A DNA stretch of 64,000 nt, from contig JAZKIW010000113.1 of the NCBI GenBank assembly GCA_040384625.1, positions 1 through 64,000 of the forward strand, read 5' to 3'. How positions within the stretch are numbered: the first letter of the stretch is position 1; every line of letters starts with the position of its first letter. Positions 1-8,175 of the stretch are shown one piece after another. The stretch comes from CADEEN01 sp040384625 (GTDB lineage Bacteria > Pseudomonadota > Gammaproteobacteria > Burkholderiales > Burkholderiaceae_C). Position numbers and translations under genes: made by a program. The notes under the pieces were generated by a model. The model ran no database searches and had not been told where the DNA came from. It saw only the letters and a program-made list of their open reading frames with translations.

Positions 1-62
1 CGACCGCCGCAGTATGAGCCCATGCCGGGCACCGCCTGCCGCGACGCGCGGTGCAACAATTT

Positions 63-959
63 TCAACCCTGCGGCAGCGGTTTCAAACTCTTCAAATAAA
101 GGTGCAGTGCCCGCACATCGATGTCATTCAGCTCGCGCAATGAACCGAAGGGCATCACCTTGATGTCACTGCCGTCCGGGCGCTTGCCGCTCTTGAACAT
201 CGCCAGCAGGCTCTGCGCGTCGGGATAGCGCGTCATGGCCGTGCCTTCGCCGGGAGTCAGGTTGGCGGCGGCTGGCCAGTCGGGCGGGCCGCCGGGGATG
301 CGGCCGCCGGCCAGTTGCGCACCATGGCAGCCCAGGCACATGTTGGCGACGTAGGCGCCGTGCTCCGGCGTCACGCCCTGGGCCACCGGCTGCGCGGGCG
401 GCAGCGCATGGTCGATCTTGCCGGCGGCGTCCTTGATGAAGCCCAGGCCGTAGAGGATGCGCACCGGCGGCGGCAGGTCCAGCACGGCGGGCGTGCCCTC
501 GGCCGGCGGCAGCGTGCGCGCGTAGGCCACCAGCGCGGAGAGGTCCTGGTCGGTGAAGCGGTTGTAGTCCTCGCTGGGCATGATCATCGCCGGCGTGCCG
601 TCGGGCTTCACGCCGTGGCGGATGGTGCGCTCCCAGTCCGCGGGGGTGTAGCGCGCCACCACGTTGCCGGGGCCGGAGCTGATGTTCGGGCCCTTCAGCC
701 GCAGGCCCTTGCCGTCGTCCACGAACACGCGGCCCTCGCCGCCGGAACCGTGGCAGTCCACGCAGCCGCGCGAGGCGAACAGGTAGCGCCCGCGGTCCAG
801 CGAGGCGGTGTCGGTGGGCAGCGCCAGCGGGTGCGGCTTGACGTCGATGCGGCGGGCCATCTTGCTGCCGGCCATCTGCCAGCCGGCGGCGGCGACGGCC
901 GCGGCGGCCAGCACCAGGATGCCCAGCACCCAGGCCGCGGCCTTCATCCATTTCTTCAT
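63..959 (-). CDS. Membrane-anchored diheme cytochrome c
   Basis: The 298-residue protein begins with a hydrophobic signal/anchor (about residues 8-27) and carries two CxxCH heme-c motifs, CVDCH at 66-70 and CLGCH at 208-212. It therefore has two class I cytochrome c domains exported to the periplasm. Methionines in MIMPSEDY and VMPFGSL are candidate distal ligands. Tandem diheme proteins of this type usually pass electrons from periplasmic dehydrogenases to the respiratory chain; the partner is not in view. A TetR regulator is transcribed divergently from a 48-bp gap that holds an operator-like palindrome, so it probably controls this gene. The start is supported by a GAGGAGAAG ribosome-binding site. 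Confidence 0.9.
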   Translation of the reverse strand: MKKWMKAAAWVLGILVLAAAAVAAAGWQMAGSKMARRIDVKPHPLALPTDTASLDRGRYLFASRGCVDCHGSGGEGRVFVDDGKGLRLKGPNISSGPGNVVARYTPADWERTIRHGVKPDGTPAMIMPSEDYNRFTDQDLSALVAYARTLPPAEGTPAVLDLPPPVRILYGLGFIKDAAGKIDHALPPAQPVAQGVTPEHGAYVANMCLGCHGAQLAGGRIPGGPPDWPAAANLTPGEGTAMTRYPDAQSLLAMFKSGKRPDGSDIKVMPFGSLRELNDIDVRALHLYLKSLKPLPQG

Positions 960-1002
960 GCGAACTTCTCCTCGGGGGTCTTAGAATGACGGTACATCCA
1001 AA

Positions 1003-1019
1003 ATTATATGAATCATTCA
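1003..1019. promoter_or_regulatory. Probable TetR operator and cytochrome promoter -10
   Basis: A perfect 11-bp palindrome TGAATCATTCA (1009-1019) abuts a minus-strand TATAAT (1008-1003), the likely -10 box of the cytochrome gene. The palindrome would sit in the -10/-35 spacer of that promoter and also covers the first codons of the divergent TetR gene, so binding there could repress both. The assignment to this regulator is inference. Confidence 0.5.
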
Positions 1020-1718
1020 AAAATGGGGGAAGTGAATAAATCACCGGATGCACCGCCGGCAGCGGCGGCGGCGATGCCCGCCCTGCCGCCGCCGCTCGCC
1101 GCGGTGGTCGAGGCGCCCACGCCCGGCGGCAAGCGCGAGCGCACGCAGGGCCAGCTGGTGCAGGCGGCCTTCAAGGTGTTCGGCACGCGCGGCGTGGCGG
1201 CCGCCACCATCCAGGAGGTGGCGCAGGTGGCTGGCATGACGCCCGGCACGGTCTACAACCACTTCAGCACCAAGGAGGCGCTCATCGAGCGGGTGGCGCT
1301 GACCCTGGCCGAGACCCTATGCCGGGCCATCGCCGATAGCCACGCCCACGTCGCCGACGGCGCCGAGCGCATGGCGATCGGCCAGCGCCGCTACATCTGG
1401 CTGGCCGCGCAGAGCCCGGCCTGGGCACTGCTGCTGCTGGACGTGGCGCGGGCCTCGCCGCACCTGGCGCAGCTGGTGGAAAAGTACCCGCTGGCCGACC
1501 TGCGGCTGGGGGTGAAGCAGAAGGCCTTCAAGGTGCCCAGCGAGGCGGCCGCGCTGGACGCCATCAGCGGCATCTGCACGGCCGCCATGCTGCGGGTGGC
1601 GCTGGGCCAGGCGCCGCGCAACCACGACGTGGCCGCCGCCACCCTGGTGCTGCGCGCGCTCGGCATGCCGCCCGAAGCCGCTGCCGAGGTGGCGAAGCGC
1701 CCGCTGCCCGCGCTTTAG
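1008..1718 (+). CDS. TetR-family transcriptional regulator
   Basis: The 236-residue protein has a low-complexity Ala/Pro-rich N-terminal tail (about 40 residues) followed by a TetR DNA-binding domain. Its helix-turn-helix reads IQEVAQVAGMTPGTVYNHF, and the C-terminal ligand domain is divergent. It is divergent to the diheme cytochrome gene. The ATG at 1008 lies inside a palindromic operator candidate and has no ribosome-binding site. The ATG at 1023 or later could be the true start, which would leave the operator outside the coding region. The inducer is unknown. Confidence 0.85.
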   Translation: MNHSKMGEVNKSPDAPPAAAAAMPALPPPLAAVVEAPTPGGKRERTQGQLVQAAFKVFGTRGVAAATIQEVAQVAGMTPGTVYNHFSTKEALIERVALTLAETLCRAIADSHAHVADGAERMAIGQRRYIWLAAQSPAWALLLLDVARASPHLAQLVEKYPLADLRLGVKQKAFKVPSEAAALDAISGICTAAMLRVALGQAPRNHDVAAATLVLRALGMPPEAAAEVAKRPLPAL

Positions 1719-1771
1719 GGCCTGCGGGTCTGCCGCGTTGACGAATGGATTGCGTGGTGTAGTCTGGCTGC

Positions 1772-2305
1772 ATGGACGCCCACGACCACCCTCACGACCA
1801 CTCTGACGCCGGTCCCCACGACCATTCCCATGATGACGACGGCGCCGTGCGCTGGAAGCACGACGGCGTGCGCGTCGTGCCCGGCAGCCAGCTGGACGGC
1901 AACACGGCGCAGACGCCCGGCATGGACCGGCGCGCGGCCATCAATTTCGCCCGCGTCGGCGCGCAGAAACTCTGGGCCGGCACGGTCAGCATCCATCCCA
2001 ACGCCAAGACCGGCGCGCACCACCACGGCCACCTGGAAAGCGTGATCTACGTGGTGCGCGGCCGCGCGCGCATGCGCTGGGGCGACAACCTCGAATTCAC
2101 CGCCGAGGCCGGGCCGGGCGACTTCATCTACGTGCCGCCCTACGTGCCCCACCAGGAGATCAACGCCAGCCCGACCGAGGCGCTGGAATGCGTGCTGTGC
2201 CGCAGCGACGGCGAGGCGGTGGCGGTCAACCTGGATCTCGAGCCGGCCGAAAAGCCCGAGCTGGTGCTGTGGGTCGACCCGACGCACCCGAAGGGGGCGG
2301 TGTGA
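1772..2305 (+). CDS. Cupin-domain protein with His/Asp-rich N-terminus
   Basis: The 177-residue protein carries both cupin motifs: motif 1 around GAHHHGHLESVIYVVRG and motif 2 around GDFIYVPPYVPHQEIN. The His, His, Glu and His metal ligands are all in place, so a metal-bound single-domain cupin is expected. The first 25 residues are a run of His and Asp (DHPHDHSDAGPHDHSHDDD), which looks like a metal-binding tail. Its stop overlaps the GTG start of the response regulator downstream, so the two are translationally coupled. The substrate cannot be told from sequence. Confidence 0.8.
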   Translation: MDAHDHPHDHSDAGPHDHSHDDDGAVRWKHDGVRVVPGSQLDGNTAQTPGMDRRAAINFARVGAQKLWAGTVSIHPNAKTGAHHHGHLESVIYVVRGRARMRWGDNLEFTAEAGPGDFIYVPPYVPHQEINASPTEALECVLCRSDGEAVAVNLDLEPAEKPELVLWVDPTHPKGAV

Positions 2306-2769
2306 CCGCGCAGGCGCCGGGCGGCACCGAGCCGCTGATCCTGGTGGTCGACGACAACCCGGACCACCGTGAGCTGATCGTCGCGGCGCTGGGCGAGCGC
2401 ACCGACCGCGCACGCATCGCCACGGCCGAGGGCGGCGAGGCGGCGCTGGACTACCTGCTCGCGCGCGGGCCGCACGCGCAGCGCGACACGCGCCACCAGC
2501 CGCGGCTGGTGATCCTGGACATGAAGATGGGCGCGGTCGACGGGTTGACCGTGCTCAAGGCCATTCGCGCCCATGCCCACACGGCCGCGCTGCCGGTGGT
2601 GATGCTGTCCGCGGGCGCCGACAAGGAAGAGCTGGACCGCTGCTACGAGGCGGGCGCCAACAGCGTGGTGCGCAAGAGCATCGACTTCGACGACCTGCGG
2701 CGCAAGATGGGCAAGGTCTACGAGTTCTGGATCACCGTCAACGAGGCCAACCGGCACTCGCGGGTGTAA
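2302..2769 (+). CDS. Single-domain response regulator (Rcp1-like receiver)
   Basis: The 155-residue protein is a stand-alone receiver domain with no output domain. The acidic pair is in VVDDNPDH, the phospho-acceptor Asp in LVILDMKMG, and the conserved Lys in VVRKSID. The insertion around DYLLARGPHAQR is typical of Rcp1-type receivers that serve phytochrome-like or hybrid kinases. The GTG start at 2302 overlaps the cupin stop codon (GTGA). The reading frame is open further upstream, but that part lies inside the cupin gene. No cognate kinase is adjacent. Confidence 0.8.
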   Translation: MTAQAPGGTEPLILVVDDNPDHRELIVAALGERTDRARIATAEGGEAALDYLLARGPHAQRDTRHQPRLVILDMKMGAVDGLTVLKAIRAHAHTAALPVVMLSAGADKEELDRCYEAGANSVVRKSIDFDDLRRKMGKVYEFWITVNEANRHSRV

Positions 2770-2779
2770 GCCCGGGTGG

Positions 2780-2809
2780 GCGACAAAAAAAGTTCGCCTG
2801 TGCTGTAAT
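2780..2809 (+). promoter_or_regulatory. Candidate promoter of the egt cluster
   Basis: GCGACA (2780-2785) and TGTAAT (2804-2809) lie 18 bp apart, in the 113-bp gap before egtB. Both hexamers are imperfect, so this is only a candidate. Confidence 0.3.
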
Positions 2810-2882
2810 CGAACGCCGCCGTGGAACGACCGTTCCCTCAGGCGGGCCCGGCTGCTCGTCCATCACAAGAAGCCTTCGGTAC

Positions 2883-4142
2883 ATGTCAGCAAACCCATCG
2901 TCCGCCACTTCCCGCTCAGCTGTGCGCGAACCCGCGCGCCAGGCACTGGCCTCGCGTTTCGCGCAGGTGCGCGGCCGCAGCATGGAGCTCGCCGCACCGC
3001 TGTCGGCCGAGGACCAGTGCGTGCAGTCCATGCCGGAAGCCAGCCCGACCAAATGGCATCTCGCGCACACCAGCTGGTTCTTCGAAGCCGTGGTGCTGGC
3101 GCCGCATGCGGCGGACTACCAGCCGTTCGATGCGCGTTACTTTCATCTCTTCAATTCCTACTACGAGTCGCTGGGGCCGCGCCATCCCCGGCCGCAGCGC
3201 GGCCTGCTCACGCGGCCCGCCCTGGATGAGGTGCACGCCTACCGCGCCCACGTGGACGCGGCGATGCGGCAGTTCATCGCGCAGTCGGGCGACGCAGCCT
3301 GGAGCGCCGCCGTGCGCCTGGTCGAGCTCGGGCTCCACCACGAAGAGCAGCACCAGGAACTCATCCTCACCGACATCCTGCACGCACTGTCGTGCAACCC
3401 GCTGCTGCCCGCGTACCGCAAGGCCGATGCGCCGGCGCTGCGCCTGGCCTCGGGCGTGCCCGCGCTGCGCTGGCTGGACGGGCCGGGCGGGGTGGTGGAG
3501 ATCGGCCATGCAAGCGAGGTGTTCGCTTTCGACAACGAAACGCCGCGGCACCAGCGGCTGCTGCCTTCCTACGAAATCGCCGACCGGCTGGTTACCTGCG
3601 GCGAGTTCGCCGAATTCATCGCCGACGGCGGCTATACGGAGCCGATGCTGTGGCTGTCGGACGGCTGGGCCGCGGTGCAGCAGCACGGCTGGAAAGCGCC
3701 GGCCTATTGGCTCGCCCCCGGCGACCCGCGCGCCCCGGCCGATGAGTGGCAGGTGTTCGGCCTGGACGGCGTGCGCCCGCTCGACGCGGCGGCGCCGGTC
3801 AGCCAGCTGAGCTTCTACGAAGCCGCGGCTTATGCGCAGTGGGCCGGCGCGCGGCTGCCCACCGAATTCGAATGGGAGGCGGCGCAGGAGCTGCCCGGCA
3901 TCGCGCAGATGAGCGGCCATGTGTGGCAGTGGACGCGCTCGTCCTACGACCCGTATCCGGGCTTCCGGCCGCTGTCGGGCGCGGTGAGCGAATACAACGG
4001 CAAGTTCATGGTCGGGCAACTGGTGCTGCGCGGCGGCAGCTGCGCCACGCCGCCCGGCCATGCGCGGCCGACCTACCGCAACTTTTTTCCGCCGGCGGCG
4101 CGCTGGCAGTTCAGCGGCCTGCGGCTGGCACGGGACGCATGA
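2883..4142 (+). CDS. egtB: Ergothioneine synthase-type sulfoxide synthase EgtB
   Basis: The 419-residue protein has the two-domain EgtB architecture. An N-terminal DinB-like domain carries the metal-binding histidines H62 (in WHLAHTSWFFE), H153 and H157 (in HHEEQHQE). A C-terminal formylglycine-generating-enzyme-like domain ends in LRGGSC and NFFPPAARWQFSGLRLAR. Family members are non-heme iron enzymes that join hercynine to cysteine or gamma-glutamylcysteine with O2. The stop overlaps the egtD start (ATGA), so the two are co-translated. A selenoneine synthase (SenA) is a related alternative, but no senB or senC neighbours are present. Confidence 0.9.
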   Translation: MSANPSSATSRSAVREPARQALASRFAQVRGRSMELAAPLSAEDQCVQSMPEASPTKWHLAHTSWFFEAVVLAPHAADYQPFDARYFHLFNSYYESLGPRHPRPQRGLLTRPALDEVHAYRAHVDAAMRQFIAQSGDAAWSAAVRLVELGLHHEEQHQELILTDILHALSCNPLLPAYRKADAPALRLASGVPALRWLDGPGGVVEIGHASEVFAFDNETPRHQRLLPSYEIADRLVTCGEFAEFIADGGYTEPMLWLSDGWAAVQQHGWKAPAYWLAPGDPRAPADEWQVFGLDGVRPLDAAAPVSQLSFYEAAAYAQWAGARLPTEFEWEAAQELPGIAQMSGHVWQWTRSSYDPYPGFRPLSGAVSEYNGKFMVGQLVLRGGSCATPPGHARPTYRNFFPPAARWQFSGLRLARDA

Positions 4143-5128
4143 TGCGCACAAGCAACCTGATGGAGCGGCAGGACAGCCTGCCGCCGGAACAAGACACGCA
4201 ACCGGACACGAGCGCCTTCGCGCGCGACATGGCGGCGGCGCTGGCGAACCGGCCGCATGCCATTTCGCCCAAGTACTTCTACGACGCCGCGGGCTCGCGC
4301 CTGTTCGACCGCATCTGCGAACTGCCCGAGTACTACCCGACGCGCACCGAGTTCGCCATCCTGCGCCGGCACGTGGACGAGATGGCGGCGCTGGCCTGGC
4401 CGCACGCCGAGATCGTCGAGTTCGGCGCCGGCTCGCTGATCAAGGTGCGGCTGCTGCTGGATGCCTTCGAGCGGCCGCAGCGCTACGTGCCGATCGACAT
4501 CTCCGGCGAACACCTGGCCGCCTCGGCCGCGGTGCTGCGGCGCGACTACGCCGGCCTGGACGTGCAGCCCGTGGTGGCCGACTACACGCAGCGGCTGCTG
4601 TTGCCCGCGTCGCCTCCCGGCGTGGGCCGCCGCCTCGGTTTCTGCCCCGGCTCCGCGCTCAGCAACTTCACGCCGGAGGAGGCGCTGCACTTCCTGCAGA
4701 TGGCAGCCCAGGTGCTGGGCGGCGGCGCGCTGCTGCTGGGGGTCGACCTGGTGAAGGACCCGGCGGTGCTGCATGCGGCGTACAACGACGCGCAGGACGT
4801 GACCGCGGCCTTCAACCTGAACCTGCTGGCGCGCGCCAACCGCGAGCTGGGCACCGATTTCGATCTCGACGGCTTCGCCCACTACGCGTTCTACAACGCG
4901 CCGCTGCAGCGCATCGAGATGCACCTGGTGAGCATGCGCCAGCAGTCGGTGTCGCTGGCCGGCCGCACGTTCGACTGGGCCGAGGGCGAAACGCTGCACA
5001 CCGAGAATTCGTACAAATTCACCATCGACGGCCTGCGCGCGCTGGCGGCACGCGCGGGTTTCCGGCCCGGGCCGGTGTGGACCGACCCGGATCGCCTGTT
5101 CAGCGTGCACTGGCTGCACGCGCCCTGA
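4139..5128 (+). CDS. egtD: L-histidine N-alpha-methyltransferase EgtD
   Basis: The 329-residue protein matches the EgtD/DUF2260 family in length and motifs: YYPTRTEFAIL near residue 70, the SAM-binding stretch EFGAGSLIKVRLLLDAF, and ENSYKFTIDGL near the C-terminus. EgtD trimethylates histidine to hercynine, the first step of ergothioneine synthesis. The start at 4139 (ATG ATG) overlaps the egtB stop. The reading frame is open upstream, but only as a shadow inside egtB. A DUF427 gene and a dioxygenase follow on the same strand. Confidence 0.92.
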   Translation: MMRTSNLMERQDSLPPEQDTQPDTSAFARDMAAALANRPHAISPKYFYDAAGSRLFDRICELPEYYPTRTEFAILRRHVDEMAALAWPHAEIVEFGAGSLIKVRLLLDAFERPQRYVPIDISGEHLAASAAVLRRDYAGLDVQPVVADYTQRLLLPASPPGVGRRLGFCPGSALSNFTPEEALHFLQMAAQVLGGGALLLGVDLVKDPAVLHAAYNDAQDVTAAFNLNLLARANRELGTDFDLDGFAHYAFYNAPLQRIEMHLVSMRQQSVSLAGRTFDWAEGETLHTENSYKFTIDGLRALAARAGFRPGPVWTDPDRLFSVHWLHAP

Positions 5129-5154
5129 GAGACTTTCCGCCCGAAGGAACCGAG

Positions 5155-5436
5155 ATGAAAGCAATCTGGAACGGTGTGGTCGTGGCCGAGAGCGACGACA
5201 CGGTGCTGGTCGAAGGCAACCACTACTTCCCGGCCAGCGCACTCAAGCGCGAGTACGTGACCTTCAGCAACAACCACACGGTGTGCCCTTGGAAGGGCAC
5301 GGCCAGCTACTACTCGCTGCTGGTCAACGGCGAGCTCAACCCGGAAGCGGCGTGGTACTACTCCGATCCGAAACCGGAAGCCGAGATGGTCAAGGACCGC
5401 GTGGCCTTCTGGAAGGGTGTGAGGGTCGAGGCCTGA
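5155..5436 (+). CDS. DUF427 domain protein
   Basis: The 93-residue protein is a single DUF427 domain, with the family stretches WNGVVVAESDDTVLVEGNHYFP, CPWKGTASYYSL and AWYYSDPKPEA visible. Its biochemical role is not established. It follows egtD by 26 bp with GAAGGAACCGAG before the ATG, so it is probably in the same operon. A role in ergothioneine metabolism or binding is suggested only by this position. Confidence 0.88.
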   Translation: MKAIWNGVVVAESDDTVLVEGNHYFPASALKREYVTFSNNHTVCPWKGTASYYSLLVNGELNPEAAWYYSDPKPEAEMVKDRVAFWKGVRVEA

Positions 5437-5475
5437 GCCGCGGCGGCGCGAGCGCGGCGCGGTAAGCTTCGCGCC

Positions 5476-6204
5476 ATGATGCTGAGTCCCGCCTACACCT
5501 ATCCCGAACAGCTCCCGATCGTGATGCGCCAGCAGGGCTATGCCGTGCTGAGTCCGCAGGGCGTGGCGCAGCTGTCGGACTGCGACCTGGCGCAGCTCGA
5601 CCGGCTGCGCGGTTCGTGGGACGACCTGCCGGCGGATCACTACCTGAAGGACGGCGGCAAGTACCGTCGCCGCCGGCATTCCTGCTTCGTGGTCGAAGGC
5701 GAGCACGTGACCCAGGCGCCGCACCGCGCGCACTGGCAGCCGGTGGAATACAACGCGCTGCACGGCGGCATGCAGCGCTGGTTCGACCCGATCCCGCCGG
5801 CCGTGGCCGGCGACGCGGCTTGGTGCTGCGTGCTGCGTTCCCTGGCGCGGGTGAGTTCGCAGCTGAAGGGGGAGCGGCCCTGGTACGTGGAAGCGCACCA
5901 GTTCCGCATCGACACCGAAGGCGGCATCGGCCGGCCGACGCCCGAAGGCGCGCACCGCGACGGCGTGGACCTGGTGGCGGTGTTCCTGGTCGGCCGCGCC
6001 GGCATCAAGGGCGGCGAAACGCGCGTGTTCCAGGCCGACGGCCCGGCCGGCCAGCGCTTCACGCTCACCGAGCCCTGGAGCCTGCTGCTGGTGGACGACG
6101 AGCGCGTGATCCACGAATCCACGCCGATCCAGCCGCAGGACGCGGCCGGCCACCGCGACACCCTGGTGCTGACCTACCGCGCGGGCGGTTTCCAGGGCGG
6201 CTGA
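5476..6204 (+). CDS. 2OG-Fe(II) dioxygenase family protein
   Basis: The 242-residue protein resembles the PF10014-type family, which includes free amino-acid hydroxylases. The iron-binding facial triad can be read as HRD in PEGAHRDGVDL plus the distal His in DERVIHES. An Arg in TLVLTYR fits 2-oxoglutarate binding. It lies 39 bp after the DUF427 gene on the same strand as egtB-egtD. A hydroxylation of histidine, hercynine or ergothioneine is a plausible but untested role. Confidence 0.8.
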   Translation: MMLSPAYTYPEQLPIVMRQQGYAVLSPQGVAQLSDCDLAQLDRLRGSWDDLPADHYLKDGGKYRRRRHSCFVVEGEHVTQAPHRAHWQPVEYNALHGGMQRWFDPIPPAVAGDAAWCCVLRSLARVSSQLKGERPWYVEAHQFRIDTEGGIGRPTPEGAHRDGVDLVAVFLVGRAGIKGGETRVFQADGPAGQRFTLTEPWSLLLVDDERVIHESTPIQPQDAAGHRDTLVLTYRAGGFQGG

Positions 6205-6211
6205 GCCCGGC

Positions 6212-6661
6212 TCACGCAGTTGCACCCGGCGCGGCGGCGGCCACGCCCTTCAGCGCGCGCTCGACGTCCTGCATCTGGCGCTGCGTGTCCCAGAACACCT
6301 GGCCTTCGACCGTCCTGCCGTCGCGCAGGATCACCCGGTCCACGCCGCGCCAGTGCAGCGGCACGCCACGCAGGCTGGCGTGCGCATCCCATTCGACGAA
6401 CACCGCGTCGCCGGCGACGGCCCAGCGCGTGACCTCCACGCGCAGGTCGGGCACGCGCTGCAGCACGGCCTGGAAGTGGGCGACGACCTCCTCGCGGTTG
6501 CCGGGCCGCTCCATCGGCGGGATCAGGTTGCGCGTGTCCTCGTGCATCAGGTCGCGCAGCGCCTGCGGGTCGACGCTGCTCCAGCGCTGCGCGAAGCGCC
6601 GTACCCAGTCGGCGGCGGCCTCGGCCTGCTGCGTGGAAGACGAAGGAGAAGGAAATTCCAT
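6212..6661 (-). CDS. SnoaL/NTF2-like protein
   Basis: The 149-residue protein has the SnoaL-like NTF2 cone fold pattern: helix WVRRFAQRWSSVDPQALRDLMHEDT, then PPMERPGNREEVVAHFQAV, then the strand-rich half. Such proteins are small isomerases, hydrolases or ligand binders; the substrate is unknown. It is divergent to the TetR gene across a short gap with strong operator-like dyads, so that regulator probably controls it. Its 3' end meets the dioxygenase gene tail to tail. Confidence 0.75.
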   Translation of the reverse strand: MEFPSPSSSTQQAEAAADWVRRFAQRWSSVDPQALRDLMHEDTRNLIPPMERPGNREEVVAHFQAVLQRVPDLRVEVTRWAVAGDAVFVEWDAHASLRGVPLHWRGVDRVILRDGRTVEGQVFWDTQRQMQDVERALKGVAAAAPGATA

Positions 6662-6702
6662 GGCGGTGCTCCAGTGTTGCGGCGAATGCCGTGTTGCGTA
6701 CT

Positions 6703-6738
6703 GTTGGTAAATTACATACCAACGGTATGAATAGTACC
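6703..6738. promoter_or_regulatory. Overlapping operator dyads for the TetR regulator
   Basis: Three interlocking perfect inverted repeats occupy this stretch. They are GTTGGTA (6703-6709) with TACCAAC (6717-6723); CATACC (6715-6720) with GGTATG (6724-6729); and GGTA (6724-6727) with TACC (6735-6738). Their position between the divergent NTF2-like and TetR genes is that of an autoregulatory operator. Confidence 0.65.
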
Positions 6739-7416
6739 ATCGGCATGATGCCCGTCAAACCAAAGGCCGCGAACATCGGCGCGACGGCTGTGCCGGCGAC
6801 TAGGCGCAGCCGCCGCGAGGACTACACCGACAGCACGCGCCAGGCGCTGCTGGACGCGGCACGCACGCTGTTCGTTTCCACCGGCTACCACCAGACCAGC
6901 ACCGAAGCCGTGGTGACCGCCGCACGCCTCACGAAGGGCGCGCTGTACCACCACTTCACGGACAAGGCGGCGCTGCTGGAGGCGCTGGTCATCCAGCTGC
7001 AGCAGCAGGCTGCCGAGCGCATGCGCGCGCGGGCCGGCAAGGAAAAGACCTTGTGGGAGTGCCTGCGCGCGGCATGCGAGAGCTACCTGGACATCTGCAC
7101 CGAGCACGACTACCAGCAGCTGGTGATCCGCGACGCGCCGGCGGCGCTGGGCGCCGAGCGCGCGGGCGCGATCGGCGAGCAGTACGTGATCGGCCCGATG
7201 GTGCGCGTGATGGAGCGGTTGAAGGCCGACGGCGAGCTCGACGTGGGCGATGCACGGCTGGCCGGCCGGATGGTGGCGCGCATGCTGTGCGAGGCGGCCG
7301 AGCTGCTGGCGCAGGAGCCGCAGCCGGCGCGCATGCGCAAGGAGGCGCTCGCCAACCTGTCGCGCGTGCTGGACGCGTTCCGGCCGCGCAGCGCGGGCGC
7401 CGGCCGGGCCGCTTGA
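6727..7416 (+). CDS. TetR/AcrR-family regulator
   Basis: The protein is 229 residues from the ATG at 6727. The helix-turn-helix reads TEAVVTAARLTKGALYHHFTDK, and the C-terminal ligand domain contains YQQLVIRDAPAALG, common in a TetR group found in many proteobacteria. The 6727 start lies inside the operator dyad; ATG at 6745 or 6748 would place the whole operator upstream and is equally possible. It is divergent to the NTF2-like gene. Confidence 0.88.
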   Translation: MNSTIGMMPVKPKAANIGATAVPATRRSRREDYTDSTRQALLDAARTLFVSTGYHQTSTEAVVTAARLTKGALYHHFTDKAALLEALVIQLQQQAAERMRARAGKEKTLWECLRAACESYLDICTEHDYQQLVIRDAPAALGAERAGAIGEQYVIGPMVRVMERLKADGELDVGDARLAGRMVARMLCEAAELLAQEPQPARMRKEALANLSRVLDAFRPRSAGAGRAA

Positions 7417-7426
7417 AGAGGAACGG

Positions 7427-8155
7427 TCAGTCGCGCACGTCGCCGGCCGGGTTGCTGCCGAAGTCGGGCCGCGCCAGGTAGGCCAGCACGCGCGCCGCGC
7501 CTTCCTGCGGCGACACCAGCGCGCCTTGCTCCTTCATGCCGACGAAGTTGCCGCGGTCGGGAAAGTCCTGCGGGTCGGCGCCGCGCAGCTGCACCTGCAT
7601 GTCGGTGTCGATCACGCCCGGCGCCAGCGAGCACACGCGCGCGCCGTGGGGCTGCAGCGCTTCTTCCAGCGCCACGCAGCGGGTGAAGTGGTCCATGCCG
7701 GCCTTGGCCGCGCAGTAGGCGGCCTGCGACGCCATCGCGCGCCGGCCGAGGCCCGAGGAGATGTTGAGCACCTTGCGCGGCGCGGACCAGCCGGCGGTGG
7801 CGCGCAGGAAGGCGCCGGTCAGCAGCATCGGCGCTTCCAGGCCGACGCGCAGCGCGCGGGCCAGGTCGGCGGCGGCAATGTCGCCCAGCGGCGCGATGCG
7901 CGGGATGACGCCGGCGTTGTTGATCAGCGTGACCGACGCCGGCTGGTCGGCGGCGCGCTGCGCCAGCCATGCCTCCAGCCGGGCCGCGACCGCCTCGCCA
8001 TCGGCCAGGTCGGCGCTCCATTGCTCGCAGGCCAGTCCAGCGGCGGGCTTGCGCGCGATGCACAGCAGCTGGTGGCCCGCGGCCAGGAGTTGTTCGGCCA
8101 TTGCCAGGCCCATGCCGCGCGAGGCGCCGGTGAGGATCGTCAGGGGTGCGTTCAT
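7427..8155 (-). CDS. Short-chain dehydrogenase/reductase
   Basis: The 242-residue protein has the Rossmann motif TGASRGMG (near residue 9), NNAG, and the catalytic Ser and YxxxK (ISSGLG, then YCAAK). It is a classical NAD(P)-dependent oxidoreductase resembling the sepiapterin-reductase/benzil-reductase type of SDR. The frame is open far upstream, but the family start MNAPLTILTGASRG fixes the start at 8155. It follows the pseudouridine synthase gene by 20 bp on the same strand. Confidence 0.9.
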   Translation of the reverse strand: MNAPLTILTGASRGMGLAMAEQLLAAGHQLLCIARKPAAGLACEQWSADLADGEAVAARLEAWLAQRAADQPASVTLINNAGVIPRIAPLGDIAAADLARALRVGLEAPMLLTGAFLRATAGWSAPRKVLNISSGLGRRAMASQAAYCAAKAGMDHFTRCVALEEALQPHGARVCSLAPGVIDTDMQVQLRGADPQDFPDRGNFVGMKEQGALVSPQEGAARVLAYLARPDFGSNPAGDVRD

Positions 8156-8175
8156 CCGCGCAGTGTAGAACGCGC

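Noticed and set aside
2883..5128. Selenoneine (SenABC) biosynthesis
   Set aside because: The EgtB homologue could be SenA, but no selenosugar synthase or selenophosphate synthetase gene is near, and egtD is coupled to it.
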